NCBI RefSeq assembly: GCF_020880415.1
Contig: NZ_JAJIUJ010000038.1
Location: 1-64,000, forward strand
Length of the DNA stretch: 64,000 nucleotides
Direction of reading: 5' to 3'
From: Xanthomonas euvesicatoria pv. euvesicatoria
Lineage (GTDB): Bacteria; Pseudomonadota; Gammaproteobacteria; Xanthomonadales; Xanthomonadaceae
Position numbers and translations under genes: made by a program. The notes beneath the pieces were generated by a model. The model made no database searches. It was not told the origin of the DNA and saw nothing but the letters and a program-made list of their open reading frames with translations. Of the stretch, positions 37,101-45,187 are shown one piece after another (within the stretch, counting starts at the first letter, position 1; each line of letters starts with the position of its first letter).

Positions 37101-37848
37101 CGCGCGCCGAGAAGCCTTGAAACCCACAGCGCCGGCATTGGCAAATGCGGCGGTGGAGCAGGGCGGTGAGCAGCAAGCGCAAGGAGTTGCACCACAGAAC
37201 GAAGCGCCATCGGCTGTTCCATTGCAGGCAACGCAGCCAGAGGTTGCGCAAGCGACATTGCCGGCAACGCCAACGCAGATCGAAGTGCCTGCACAGATCG
37301 TCTTGCCTGAGCGCACGACCTCCTCCTATGTGTCATCGCCTGGCTTCGGTGGGGCTGGCGGGCGTTCAAACCCAGGTGTGAACGATGAGGACCGGGTCGA
37401 GCAAGCGAGACCCCCCCAAGATGTCGCTCAGCAGGCGTTTCCCTCTGATCATCGGGATTACGCGTTGTTCTCGGCCATCCAGGCACAACTTCCGAGGGGC
37501 ACATCTGATGAGAAGACGGCCGAATTGCTCTATGCCGTCAAAGAGTCAGGGATCGAGCGCGCGGATCAACTCCGGAAAGTGACCATCCAAGATGATGTCG
37601 CCTTTGTCTTTGGCAAAACCCCCGGCTTTCACTCGGAAACCTCCCTCAACACGCCATCGCCTGGCATCAATGAAACCTTGCAGAAGGCAGAGGCGCTGGA
37701 TCAGCAACGGACGCAGGAGATGGCGCAATTCCAGCGCGAGCGCGAAGAAATCGACAAGAACCCAATAGGCCCCGTAATGACGCTCGCTGCCCACTCTCAG
37801 CAGCAAATGATGTCAGACGCGTCCAGTGGTGATGGGGGCGGTGGCTGA
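34177..37848 (+). CDS. Large XVIPCD-like type IV secretion effector (candidate)
   Basis: 1223 aa from GTG 34177 (GAGGGG eight bases upstream). Residues 1-200: globular unknown domain (VTVLYSGPAAKDIW..., FYTALADIYDISPREL), the probable toxin. Residues about 280-365: Gly/Ala-rich hydrophobic segments. Residues about 450-880: repetitive, Ala/Gln-rich with duplicated W-x-H-D-type units. Residues about 900-975: peptidoglycan-binding domain 1 (LRLGDRGQEVEFLQYRL, DGHYGPETEHAVRQFQ). From about 1088: HRDYALFSAIQAQLP, TAELLYAVKESGIERADQL, VAFVFGKTPG and a Gln-rich end, the layout of the XVIPCD secretion tail. Likely delivered by a Xanthomonas T4SS into competitor bacteria. Confidence 0.75.
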   Translation: MNGSISAQDAIDRIRQNPGDYQTPESLRSLAAQVDANASGKVTVLYSGPAAKDIWSTDVIGSMIESGEDIRVIDKSQASKFLNSREFYTALADIYDISPRELIDGSHRGPATEWLYHPTQGPWADASGRFADATVGEVHAIVGDAQPSRVFGEIEVPRILANPNVTSIEGLPREALAGVKDRLGQQAAFELIVARAREHEGMLRIPASDDALRENKVLRLDNREYFRGTAIEGTSKALDQSTLPLSQRMKPPTEHAQAGQERWDEWQGRNIQTTPEPEIPGLRRAGMTAGLAGLGVAATAYDASQTGERVGTLLAQDNLTAARSEALHFAARGAGGWAGGAATAAVVGTTGAGPVALVVADGYLFSAAADKAVTLWDNRQIYMQTDKQGVSWEFNGSQWLRQEKADLQNDGVDTPQKQGMFALPEKARELNYHASSEATEQALGKVQPSNPYVQPSSEADAAHLYARDWRHDPASGQWSRMVADDVDRNDRPVWTVDPASPERSAALDQQAAQVVDANIARGPAAIAATYQAAYQRNGWDDFGPVPAAVQAALNPDALQASDGRQYQRDTQGQWRHDGVAAEGNVPLELNATRERLQPALEQHAQAMAQMPARQTPTAQQQDQANTEATYAAYGVAPNAQTAGAIQLAVQKTREANGIDAATSSLALERDATGQYSVDSPIQHLSRDADGVVRVAATTSTADIHQALGEVQSLRQEQPPSAGAPELRIDAQSPQERDAYEQALRETNRQGVSTQEAQQVASFAATTVTAARVDETQAPQAAIDVQRDRDVARTPDAPAVAETATPTPVVMPTSTNAPSPEDVRPVAKPAEPKPEPVPQREPQETRTSEVAAPSTAGAFQPTAEAVAPAFASASAPSVGSPSSALTFPSQATVPTPPSSHEVEGLRLGDRGQEVEFLQYRLQQVDARGPNGEAVPQDGHYGPETEHAVRQFQQDQGLPATGIAGQDLDAALSQAQHARREALKPTAPALANAAVEQGGEQQAQGVAPQNEAPSAVPLQATQPEVAQATLPATPTQIEVPAQIVLPERTTSSYVSSPGFGGAGGRSNPGVNDEDRVEQARPPQDVAQQAFPSDHRDYALFSAIQAQLPRGTSDEKTAELLYAVKESGIERADQLRKVTIQDDVAFVFGKTPGFHSETSLNTPSPGINETLQKAEALDQQRTQEMAQFQREREEIDKNPIGPVMTLAAHSQQQMMSDASSGDGGGG

Positions 37849-38151
37849 TGTGGTGGAAGCCTAGATCGCCGTGATGACGACTAGGAGCAGCACGTGCTCT
37901 AAGTTGATGTTGACGCGTTCTCTGCGCTATCTGCCGTGGTCCGACTCTGCAATGTGCGGCTGCGCTTTGCGCAACGCACCTTCGCTTGACGCAAACCTTG
38001 GTTGCTGAAAAAGCAATAACGTGGGGCTTGCAGCCTTAGGTTTGGCGCCAATGCCAACGCCAGATCAACAAAACGCAAATGTAATTTTAATGTCTGCGCG
38101 GGTAGCCTCAACTCACGCAAGTTGTGCAGTAGATCTCGAAGTGTAGGTGCT
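37849..38151. other. No gene seen
   Basis: About 300 bases between the effector gene and the exporter operon. The only structure noticed is a run of GCGCAA/TTGCG-type partial repeats near 37960-38000. It presumably holds the exporter promoter, but I cannot point to clear -35/-10 boxes. Confidence 0.4.
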
Positions 38152-39450
38152 ATGGATAGCGAATTAGCTCAGACGGAAGACGCAGAACAACCGCTCTTTC
38201 GCAAGCGAAAGGGGCCGGAGACAACTTCCACACTCGGCGACCTAAAAGATGCGTTTCCCTCGTCCATCCGGATCTGGATCGGCTGTGGCTGTGTGCTTTT
38301 CCTCTTGCTGGCCACGTTTGTTCTGACCGCGTCCTACTCCAAGCGGGAGCACGTGTCGGGCCAGATCATTTCCACGCATGGGCGAGTGGACATCCGCAGT
38401 GGAACGCCTGGCCTCATCCTGTCGACGACATTGAAGCCAAATGCGTTGGTCAAGAAAGGCCAAGTGCTTGCGGAGCTGTCAGCCGACATCACCGATGAAG
38501 CGGGTCGCTCTTTGTCCGATGAGACGATCAAGCGTGCGCTCACCCGATCAGAAGAACTGACCAAGGAGCAATTGCAAACGCATGACTTTTCCGGCCAGCG
38601 CGAGCGGGAACTGACGCGTCAAGTCGAAGAAACGAGCGGTGCGATGCAGGAAGTCGCTCGCAAGATCTCAATCTTGGAAAAGAAATACGCCAAGAACAAA
38701 GAACTGTTGAAGACCATTGAGCCGCTGCTTGCTGAGAAGTATGTGTCCAAATACACCTACCTCACCTACGAAAATGCCCTCTTGGATGCAGAGGCGGAGA
38801 TTCAGGATGCCCGCGCGCAGCAGTCCACACTTCGCAATCAACGTGCCGCATTGCTGGGTGAGATCACCGAGATAAAGACAACGGCCAGCAGGCAAGCAAG
38901 TGAAATCGAGCGCGAGAAGTCCACGATCGAAGATCAAGTGGCCAGAGCCAAGTCTGACCGTCTGCAAACCATCACCTCACCCTTGAGCGGCAGTGTTGCA
39001 GCAATCTTTGCATCACAAGGTCAGCGCATTGGCACCGACTCGATCATCGCGTCCATCACCCCAAGCGAGTCGGTGTTCGAAGCTGAAATTCTTATTCCTT
39101 CCAGGGCCATCGGACATGTGAATGTCGGCACCGAGGTGCTGCTCAACATCGCCGCATTCCCGAAAGCAAAGTATGGCGCCATCCAGGGGCGCATCGCATC
39201 GCTGTCGACGCAAACGAGTCCGCTCGGTGAGTTGGAGCGCCGCTATGGTCGCCAGTCGCCCACTGAGCCGGTTTACACCGCCAAGGTGGCCTTGCCTTAT
39301 CAGACCATCGGAGTTGCCCAAGAAGCGAAGTCCTTCCTGCCGGGGATGGAAGTGGACGCGGAACTGATCTTGGAGGGCCGAAAGATCTGGGAGTGGATGT
39401 TTGACCCCTTCCAAACCATGGGATCACGCTTGACGGGTGAAAAGCGATGA
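38152..39450 (+). CDS. HlyD-family periplasmic adaptor of a peptide/protein exporter
   Basis: 432 aa. Starts MDSELAQTEDAEQPLFRKR. A single membrane helix (about residues 45-65) follows a cytosolic N-terminus. The periplasmic part has a lipoyl half-motif (SGQIISTHGRVDIRS, PGLILSTTLKPNALVKKGQVLAEL), a long coiled-coil hairpin (residues 120-280) and the returning half (TITSPLSGSVAAIFASQGQRI), as in CvaA/HlyD. It would link the ABC exporter to a TolC-type channel. Its stop overlaps the exporter start (ATGA). Confidence 0.9.
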   Translation: MDSELAQTEDAEQPLFRKRKGPETTSTLGDLKDAFPSSIRIWIGCGCVLFLLLATFVLTASYSKREHVSGQIISTHGRVDIRSGTPGLILSTTLKPNALVKKGQVLAELSADITDEAGRSLSDETIKRALTRSEELTKEQLQTHDFSGQRERELTRQVEETSGAMQEVARKISILEKKYAKNKELLKTIEPLLAEKYVSKYTYLTYENALLDAEAEIQDARAQQSTLRNQRAALLGEITEIKTTASRQASEIEREKSTIEDQVARAKSDRLQTITSPLSGSVAAIFASQGQRIGTDSIIASITPSESVFEAEILIPSRAIGHVNVGTEVLLNIAAFPKAKYGAIQGRIASLSTQTSPLGELERRYGRQSPTEPVYTAKVALPYQTIGVAQEAKSFLPGMEVDAELILEGRKIWEWMFDPFQTMGSRLTGEKR

Positions 39451-41663
39451 AGGACGTCTTGACACCATCCGCCAATGGCGCTGCCGAGACGGATCGCTCT
39501 GCTGAACCAAGCCTGGTGTTCTCCTCGAAGCGCCGTGTGCCGCATATCCGTCAGACGGAGTCGAGCGAGTGCGGCCTGGCCTGCATTGCGATGCTGCTCT
39601 CCTACTACGGCCATGAAACGAGCCTCGGGGAGCTTCGCAACCGCTTTACGGTGTCGACCAGCGGGGCAACGCTCGCTTCGCTGATTGAAATCGCTGATGC
39701 CAACGGGCTTACAACGCGCCCGCTTCGCTTGGAGCTTTACGAACTGCCCAAGCTGTCGTTGCCTTGCATGGTCCACCTGCACCACGGGCACTTTGTCGTG
39801 TTGACGGCTGTGCGGGGCGGTCATGTGCATATCAGCGATCCCGCAACCGGCGTCAAGAAGATCAAGCTCGACGAGTTCGATGAGGTCTTTAGCGGCATTG
39901 CGTTGGAGGCGCATCCCGGCCCGGCCTTCAAGAAGATTAAGAGTGTGCCGTCGGTATCGCTTCGCGACCTGGCAGGCTCGCTTCGGTCCCTGGTGCCCGC
40001 ATTTTGGGTCGTGGGCATCTTGGCGCTGTTCCTGGAAGGCTGCGCGCTGATTGCACCGCAATACCTGAGACTGACCATGGATCAGGTGCTCAGCGTCAAG
40101 GACGATGGCCTGGTCACCACATTGGCGATCGGCTTTTCGATCGTGCTCTTGGTCCAACTCGTCCTGACCGTTGCCAGGAAGTGGACCTTGCTGTGGATCT
40201 CTTCCACCACCGGCTTGCGGTGGAGCAGTAACTTGTTCCGTCACCTGGTGTCGCTACCCCAGTCGTATTTCGTGAAGCGGCATACCGGGGACATTTCAAG
40301 TCGCTTCCAGTCGATCTACTCCATCCAGCAGTCGCTCACGACGAAGATGCTGGAAGCGGTCATCGATGGGGTGATGTCTTTCCTCATGTTGTTGCTCTTG
40401 ATGAGCTACGACGCGCCGCTTTCCTTTGCCTTGTTGGCTTTCACCATTGCCTATGTGGGTTCGCGCTACGCTTACTACGCCAAGCTGAAAGAAGCCAACC
40501 TCGACCAGATCAACATCGATGCACGCCGGCAAAGCTTGCTCTACGAAACGGTCCGAAGCATCCAGCCCATCAAGTTGTTCAACAAGTCAGCACTTTGGGC
40601 GTCGCGCTTTACGAACTACAGCGCGAAAGCGACCAACGCGACAATCGGGGCCGAGCGGATCCGCATCGGGTTCGATTCTGTCCAGCTCCTCATCCAGGGC
40701 CTGTGCCGCATCTTTGTGATCTGGGAAGGCACCCGGTTGGTGCTCAGTGGGGATATGACGCTCGGGGTGCTGACGGTCTTTTTGATCTACGCGACGCAGT
40801 TCAGCCAACGCAGCATCAACCTGGCCGACTACTTGATGCAGCTCCGGCTGCTTCGTTTGCACACAGAGCGCATTTCAGACATCACCCACAGCGAGCCTGA
40901 GTCGTTTTTGCATGGTAACGGCGCGCTGGAGGATGCTGCGCCCGCTATTGCCATTGCTAACGGCTACTTCCGCTACTCATCCACCGACAAGTGGATCATG
41001 AGCGCCTTGCAGCTCAGGGCCCCCGCAGGCCAAGTGATTGCGATTGTCGGGAACTCAGGCGTGGGTAAGACCACACTCATCCGCGTTCTGGCGGGGCTTG
41101 AAGATCTTCAAGTCGGGGACTTCTTAGTCAATGGAGAGGATCTGCGCAAGGTCGGTAAGTCGAGCTACCGGAGCAAAGTCAGCATCGTCATGCAAGGAGA
41201 CAATCTGTTGTCAGGAACGTTGTCGGAAAACATCTCTATGTTCGATGAGCACATTGACCAAGAGCGCCTGGTGCAGGCTGCAAAATTGGCGTGTATCCAC
41301 GACGATATCCAGCGCATGCCAATGGGCTTCAACACCAGAGTTGGCGACTTGGGAAACACGCTGTCAGGTGGTCAGAAACAACGGATCTTCTTGGCCAGAG
41401 CCTTCTACAGGCGCACTAAGTTGTTGTTGATGGATGAGCCAACGACTGGGGTTGATGAGCAGATGGGCATACAGCTGATGAAGAACATCAAGAGCATCGG
41501 CGCGACTACAGTCATTGTGACGCACGACAAGAACATTTCTCGGATGTGCGATATGCACTATCTCTTTGTGGGCGGGATCCTAAGGCCTTTGATCAAAGAA
41601 CAGCCTAGCAAATTTGAACAGGACGAGGCCGGGGAAACGGCTGAGAAGTCCAGTCTACAATGA
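39447..41663 (+). CDS. Peptidase C39-containing ABC exporter (CvaB type)
   Basis: 738 aa. N-terminal C39 protease: Gln36, Cys42 (QTESSECGLAC), His115 (HHGHFVVL) and Asp131 (SDPATG). Six membrane helices lie over about residues 175-450. Nucleotide-binding domain: Walker A GNSGVGKTT at about 533, signature LSGGQKQR at about 637, Walker B LLLMDEP at about 660. These exporters cut double-glycine-type leaders and secrete the mature protein. Translationally coupled to the adaptor. The leader-bearing substrate lies 107 bp downstream. Confidence 0.93.
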   Translation: MKDVLTPSANGAAETDRSAEPSLVFSSKRRVPHIRQTESSECGLACIAMLLSYYGHETSLGELRNRFTVSTSGATLASLIEIADANGLTTRPLRLELYELPKLSLPCMVHLHHGHFVVLTAVRGGHVHISDPATGVKKIKLDEFDEVFSGIALEAHPGPAFKKIKSVPSVSLRDLAGSLRSLVPAFWVVGILALFLEGCALIAPQYLRLTMDQVLSVKDDGLVTTLAIGFSIVLLVQLVLTVARKWTLLWISSTTGLRWSSNLFRHLVSLPQSYFVKRHTGDISSRFQSIYSIQQSLTTKMLEAVIDGVMSFLMLLLLMSYDAPLSFALLAFTIAYVGSRYAYYAKLKEANLDQINIDARRQSLLYETVRSIQPIKLFNKSALWASRFTNYSAKATNATIGAERIRIGFDSVQLLIQGLCRIFVIWEGTRLVLSGDMTLGVLTVFLIYATQFSQRSINLADYLMQLRLLRLHTERISDITHSEPESFLHGNGALEDAAPAIAIANGYFRYSSTDKWIMSALQLRAPAGQVIAIVGNSGVGKTTLIRVLAGLEDLQVGDFLVNGEDLRKVGKSSYRSKVSIVMQGDNLLSGTLSENISMFDEHIDQERLVQAAKLACIHDDIQRMPMGFNTRVGDLGNTLSGGQKQRIFLARAFYRRTKLLLMDEPTTGVDEQMGIQLMKNIKSIGATTVIVTHDKNISRMCDMHYLFVGGILRPLIKEQPSKFEQDEAGETAEKSSLQ

Positions 41664-41708
41664 GGAGTTACAACGCTTATCAAAATAAGTTCAAAGGAAA
41701 AAGGCGAA

Positions 41709-41771
41709 ATGGCACATTCAATTAAAAAAAATATCAAGAAAACAGTCTACACACAGGATGGAGCGCTGTAA
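41709..41771 (+). CDS. 20-codon micro-ORF coupled to the leader-protein gene
   Basis: ATG 41709 follows AAAGGCGAA. The peptide is MAHSIKKNIKKTVYTQDGAL, Lys-rich at the start. Its stop overlaps the next start as TAATG, so ribosomes ending here could re-initiate on the metallopeptidase gene. It has no double-glycine leader and is probably a translational leader rather than a secreted product. Confidence 0.4.
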   Translation: MAHSIKKNIKKTVYTQDGAL

Positions 41772-42517
41772 TGAGAGAATTGACAAACGAAGAGCTGTTC
41801 CTAGTGGCAGGTGCAGCAGCCGCTGCGGATGTTGATCCAAGCGAGCCCCCTACTGAGATTCCACCAATTGTGGTTAACCCGCCTACAAATCCACCTCCGA
41901 GTCCGCCTCCGACTATTCCTCCTTCACCGCCAGTTGAGCAGCCCGGGCCAATCACCCCTCCGGGTGGTGGTGGTGGTGCACCCACACCTTTGCCGCCTCT
42001 CGTGAGTGGGCTCGGTGCGGGTGCGGACGCGTATCTGAATAAAAGCGAAGACGTGAAGAGTTTGCTTTCAAAATATATTTCGGGCGGTGCGGACGTCGAA
42101 TTTAAAGATCTTGGAACGGTAAAGGGCGAGGTTGATGCAGGCAACATCTATCTAGATGACGACCTCAAAGGAACCACGCTTCAAGCTGCAACTGTACTGA
42201 GTCATGAGCTTTATCATGTCTATAACCCCGTGAATTACGGCACCCAAAACCCGACTCAAGAGCAATATGTCAACGCATGGCTCAATAACGAAGCCGGCTC
42301 AGTCATGTTCGAGATGAATTTTGTCAAACAAGTTGAGGCAACTAGTATTACGCAGTATCCAGCTGATCTAACTAGCATCTATAACCAAATTGGCACGACG
42401 CTAACAGCAGAGCAGGCGAACGCTAAGATAGCTGAGTGGTATGGTAATCAGGACCATGGTGGTGGGCAAACTGTGAAGCAATACTACGAATCTGTTTATA
42501 ATTCAAATAAAAAGTAG
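41771..42517 (+). CDS. Secreted HExxH metallopeptidase with double-glycine-type leader (bacteriocin candidate)
   Basis: 248 aa. Residues 1-15 are a C39 leader, MRELTNEELFLVAGA (L at -12, E-L, V and G-A before the cut). Residues about 20-75 are a Pro/Gly-rich linker. The C-terminal domain has SHELYHVYNP, HExxH at 145-149, and Glu174 in NNEAGSVMFE as possible third zinc ligand, followed by helices. Small secreted zinc proteases with such anchors occur as polymorphic-toxin tips. It sits directly after the C39 exporter and before exported candidate immunity proteins. Inferred: a processed, exported protease toxin, far larger than classical microcins. Confidence 0.82.
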   Translation: MRELTNEELFLVAGAAAAADVDPSEPPTEIPPIVVNPPTNPPPSPPPTIPPSPPVEQPGPITPPGGGGGAPTPLPPLVSGLGAGADAYLNKSEDVKSLLSKYISGGADVEFKDLGTVKGEVDAGNIYLDDDLKGTTLQAATVLSHELYHVYNPVNYGTQNPTQEQYVNAWLNNEAGSVMFEMNFVKQVEATSITQYPADLTSIYNQIGTTLTAEQANAKIAEWYGNQDHGGGQTVKQYYESVYNSNKK

Positions 42518-42525
42518 GTGAAATT

Positions 42526-43104
42526 ATGAGATTGTGCATTAACAGACCTCTTCCATTAGCAATTTTAACTGCTGTGTTTTTAATGCCCACACTAGCATTT
42601 GGGGGTGCCTTGGGCACCGATAAAAAAATCAGCGACCTGATATCGTTGTTCAGCTCTGGCGTTGAGGTCGAGCAGTCTCAAGTCGAGAGGTTGATCGGAA
42701 CTGATACGGCTGATGTCGAAATTACTAGGGATGAACCCCTTCGTCGCCACTACCGGGTGGCATTAGATGACCCGAAATCCCAGGTGACTGCGCTGAGTTT
42801 CGGAACCAATCGAAATGACGAAGGTTCCCAAGTGTGGAACATAGCCGCGTTGACAATCGTTTCTTCTGATACTAAAGCCCCTGGGTGTGAAAAATACAGG
42901 GATATTGTGAAAAAATACGGGTTTGTGGAAGGGATTCGAGAGCCACGATCCGTTGTAAAAGGGGCAGCCTGGACGCAGCCGGCAACTTCAACTAAAGGTC
43001 CATACAAAATATTTGTTTCGACTACGGATGTTACATCGCCATGTGTTTCCGGATTGACTGTATCCAAAAAAGCAGCGGATGATTCTAGTTCTTCCGCCAA
43101 TTAA
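42526..43104 (+). CDS. Exported candidate immunity protein 1
   Basis: 192 aa, starting 8 bp after the metallopeptidase gene. Signal peptide (residues 1-26: PLPLAILTAVFLMPTLAFGG), so periplasmic. Mature protein is alpha/beta with two Cys (APGCEKYRD and TSPCVSG) that could pair. No enzyme motif. Position after an exported toxin and periplasmic location fit an immunity protein acting on a toxin that enters via the periplasm. No family recognised. Confidence 0.68.
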   Translation: MRLCINRPLPLAILTAVFLMPTLAFGGALGTDKKISDLISLFSSGVEVEQSQVERLIGTDTADVEITRDEPLRRHYRVALDDPKSQVTALSFGTNRNDEGSQVWNIAALTIVSSDTKAPGCEKYRDIVKKYGFVEGIREPRSVVKGAAWTQPATSTKGPYKIFVSTTDVTSPCVSGLTVSKKAADDSSSSAN

Positions 43105-43252
43105 AATGGAAATCATCTTCACCCTTACGTTGGCCAAGCCTTTTGATTGGTCGACGCAAGGGTGATGTGCAAGGCGCTGATAGCCATTAAATGGGGAAAA
43201 AAGCCCTCAGAAATCTTTCATTATATTTGAGTGATAGGGTGTGACTATACTG

Positions 43253-43698
43253 ATGAAGAGGGCGTTGGCTTTTCTAATCATCCCAATTTTTATTGTCACG
43301 GCAATGGTTGTGCATGCTGAAAATAGGAATTCTCAATTGAATTTGGGTGACGTTATCGGTAAATTTTATGATCCAGCTAAGCCGGTCAACTATGAAACTT
43401 TCCGTGATATCGGCCTCAGTGAATTTCGGCAAGTAAGTTCAAGCCGGTCATTGAACATTGCTTTTCGTTCAGCCGCGTTGAAGACAAAGGATCAATATGG
43501 AGTCTCCTTCGTTGAGTTCAGGGTTCCACCTGAGCTCGACAAAGGAGTGAGCTTTGCGTATATGGAATTGACGCCGCGCCACTCGCCGATGCCGGCAAGG
43601 AGGTTTTCTACAAAACCGATCTTGGTGGAACGTCTGTGTATGTGAAAGCGAGCTCGAAGAGTGAGTGCTTGCTTGGGCTCACGAGGAGTCGAAACTAA
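43253..43698 (+). pseudogene. Exported candidate immunity protein 2, frameshifted
   Basis: Starts MKRALAFLIIPIFIVTAMVVHA, a signal peptide. The first frame reads well to FVEFRVPPELDKGVSFAY (about 43560), then turns Pro/Arg-rich and stops at 43645. The +1 frame continues sensibly as GIDAAPLADAGKEVFYKTDLGGTSVYVKASSKSECLLGL and stops at 43698. Removing one TA of TATATGG at about 43557 restores one 148-aa reading frame. The layout (signal, lone C-terminal Cys) parallels immunity candidate 1. Could be a real mutation or a sequencing error. Confidence 0.7.
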
Positions 43699-43847
43699 AC
43701 GGTTTGCTGGCGCTAGCCAATTAGGCATCTATCTAGTTGGCTAGCGCCGAGATGAGCAACCAACACGTTTGGCGTAAAAGGATGAGTTCAGGCAATACAT
43801 CGTCATAAGTAGCCGCTGTGGGCATTGGAGGCGACAGCGTGATGGCA

Positions 43848-45164
43848 CTACGCATCCGGCCGCTCTCTCAGGGTGTTGCGAACGATGAGGGAGTAGACGA
43901 GGAGGGCTGGCGCGCAAGTCAAGCAGATGCCGATGAAAAACGTGCCATAGCCTAGGCTTTGTCCATAGCGCGTGGTGAGATAAGCCACTGCAAGGCCTGA
44001 GAAGCCGGCAAGCACCCTGCCGAAGATCGAGTAGAAGCTTGTTAGCCAAGCGTAGTGCTCTCCTGCGCGCCCGAGTGTGACTAGCTTTGACATGTAAGCA
44101 ACCAACGCGATGCCGGTATAGCTACTGGCAAGGTTTTGAAGAATAACGCTAGCCCAAAGCAGCTCAACGGACTGCTCGTTGGACGAAAGCAATGCAAGAC
44201 CGAGGAGTGCAAGTGCTTGGAGAGCTGCGCCAACAAGGATGGTCGTGCTCAAGGATATGCGCTTCAAGCTAGTGCCTGCAACCAAAATTCCGAGGAAGGC
44301 TGCTGGGATACCAAGCCAGATATGGAGGGATCCGACCACATTCTTTCCAATGCCAAGGGCATAGAAGAACGGATTGATCATGGGACCCAGAAGAATGTCC
44401 GGTAGGCGATAGCAGCCGATGAAGACGACCACCGCGATCCATCCTTGGAGCGTGGAGGGTCGAAGCGACACCAACGGAGCCCCGTGCTTCTCCGCACTCG
44501 TGCGACCTGGGGTGAGGACCCTATCGGGGGCAGATCGCAGAAAGAGCGTTCCGCAGATGGGCACCAACATCAGGGGAAGCAGAAGTGCATAAGCAACTTG
44601 CCAGGACAACCGCGCTGCGACCAAGAACACCAGACCGTCGCTCAGCAGTAGAGCAATGCGGTAGCCAAATTGGTAGGCAGTGAGGAGCTTAGCTGGCTGC
44701 TGGTGCACTGCCTCTTGTTCGATCCGAAACGCATCGACTGAGGCATCCAGGGTCGCACCGCCAAAGGCGGCTGCGATGCAGCTCAGTGCAATGAGCGGAA
44801 GGCTACCTGCGACAACGCTCAGGACAAGGCCCAGGAGAGAGAGGGCGACCATGACCGAAGACAAGACAATCCAGCCCTGACGGCGCGACATGCTGCTTCC
44901 AACGACCGGCGCACGGCGTTGGTCGAGATGGCGGGCCCATAGGAATTTGAGGGAGTAGGGAAGTGCGGTCCAAGCCAAGGCACCGATGACTGCAATCGAA
45001 AGCGACTTTTCGCTGAGCCAATAGCCTAAGGTGCTGCCGATCAGCGGATAGGGCAAACCAGAACCGAAGCCCAGGAACAAAAATCCAGTCCAGGCCTTGG
45101 TCGGCCTTGATGTCACTTCCTGCATGGGCTGCAACTGCCTTGTCGCTTCGGTTCGTCCATTCAT
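43848..45164 (-). CDS. AmpG-like MFS transporter
   Basis: Up to 438 aa; MQEVTSRPTKAW at 45125 is an alternative start. About twelve membrane helices. GFGSGLPYPLIGSTLGYWL at the N-terminus and LKFLWARHLDQ are AmpG-type signatures (muropeptide permease family, also found in siderophore/exporter loci). Third gene of a minus-strand unit after the SelO-like and HlyC-like genes. It might export or import a precursor or give immunity; substrate unknown. Confidence 0.82.
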   Translation of the reverse strand: MNGRTEATRQLQPMQEVTSRPTKAWTGFLFLGFGSGLPYPLIGSTLGYWLSEKSLSIAVIGALAWTALPYSLKFLWARHLDQRRAPVVGSSMSRRQGWIVLSSVMVALSLLGLVLSVVAGSLPLIALSCIAAAFGGATLDASVDAFRIEQEAVHQQPAKLLTAYQFGYRIALLLSDGLVFLVAARLSWQVAYALLLPLMLVPICGTLFLRSAPDRVLTPGRTSAEKHGAPLVSLRPSTLQGWIAVVVFIGCYRLPDILLGPMINPFFYALGIGKNVVGSLHIWLGIPAAFLGILVAGTSLKRISLSTTILVGAALQALALLGLALLSSNEQSVELLWASVILQNLASSYTGIALVAYMSKLVTLGRAGEHYAWLTSFYSIFGRVLAGFSGLAVAYLTTRYGQSLGYGTFFIGICLTCAPALLVYSLIVRNTLRERPDA

Positions 45165-45187
45165 ATCAAGGAAGCAACGTGTCTTCC

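Noticed and set aside
39300-40244. 314-aa minus-strand frame opposite the exporter genes
   Set aside because: Composition rich in Gln/Arg/His, typical of antisense reading of a conserved ABC exporter gene.
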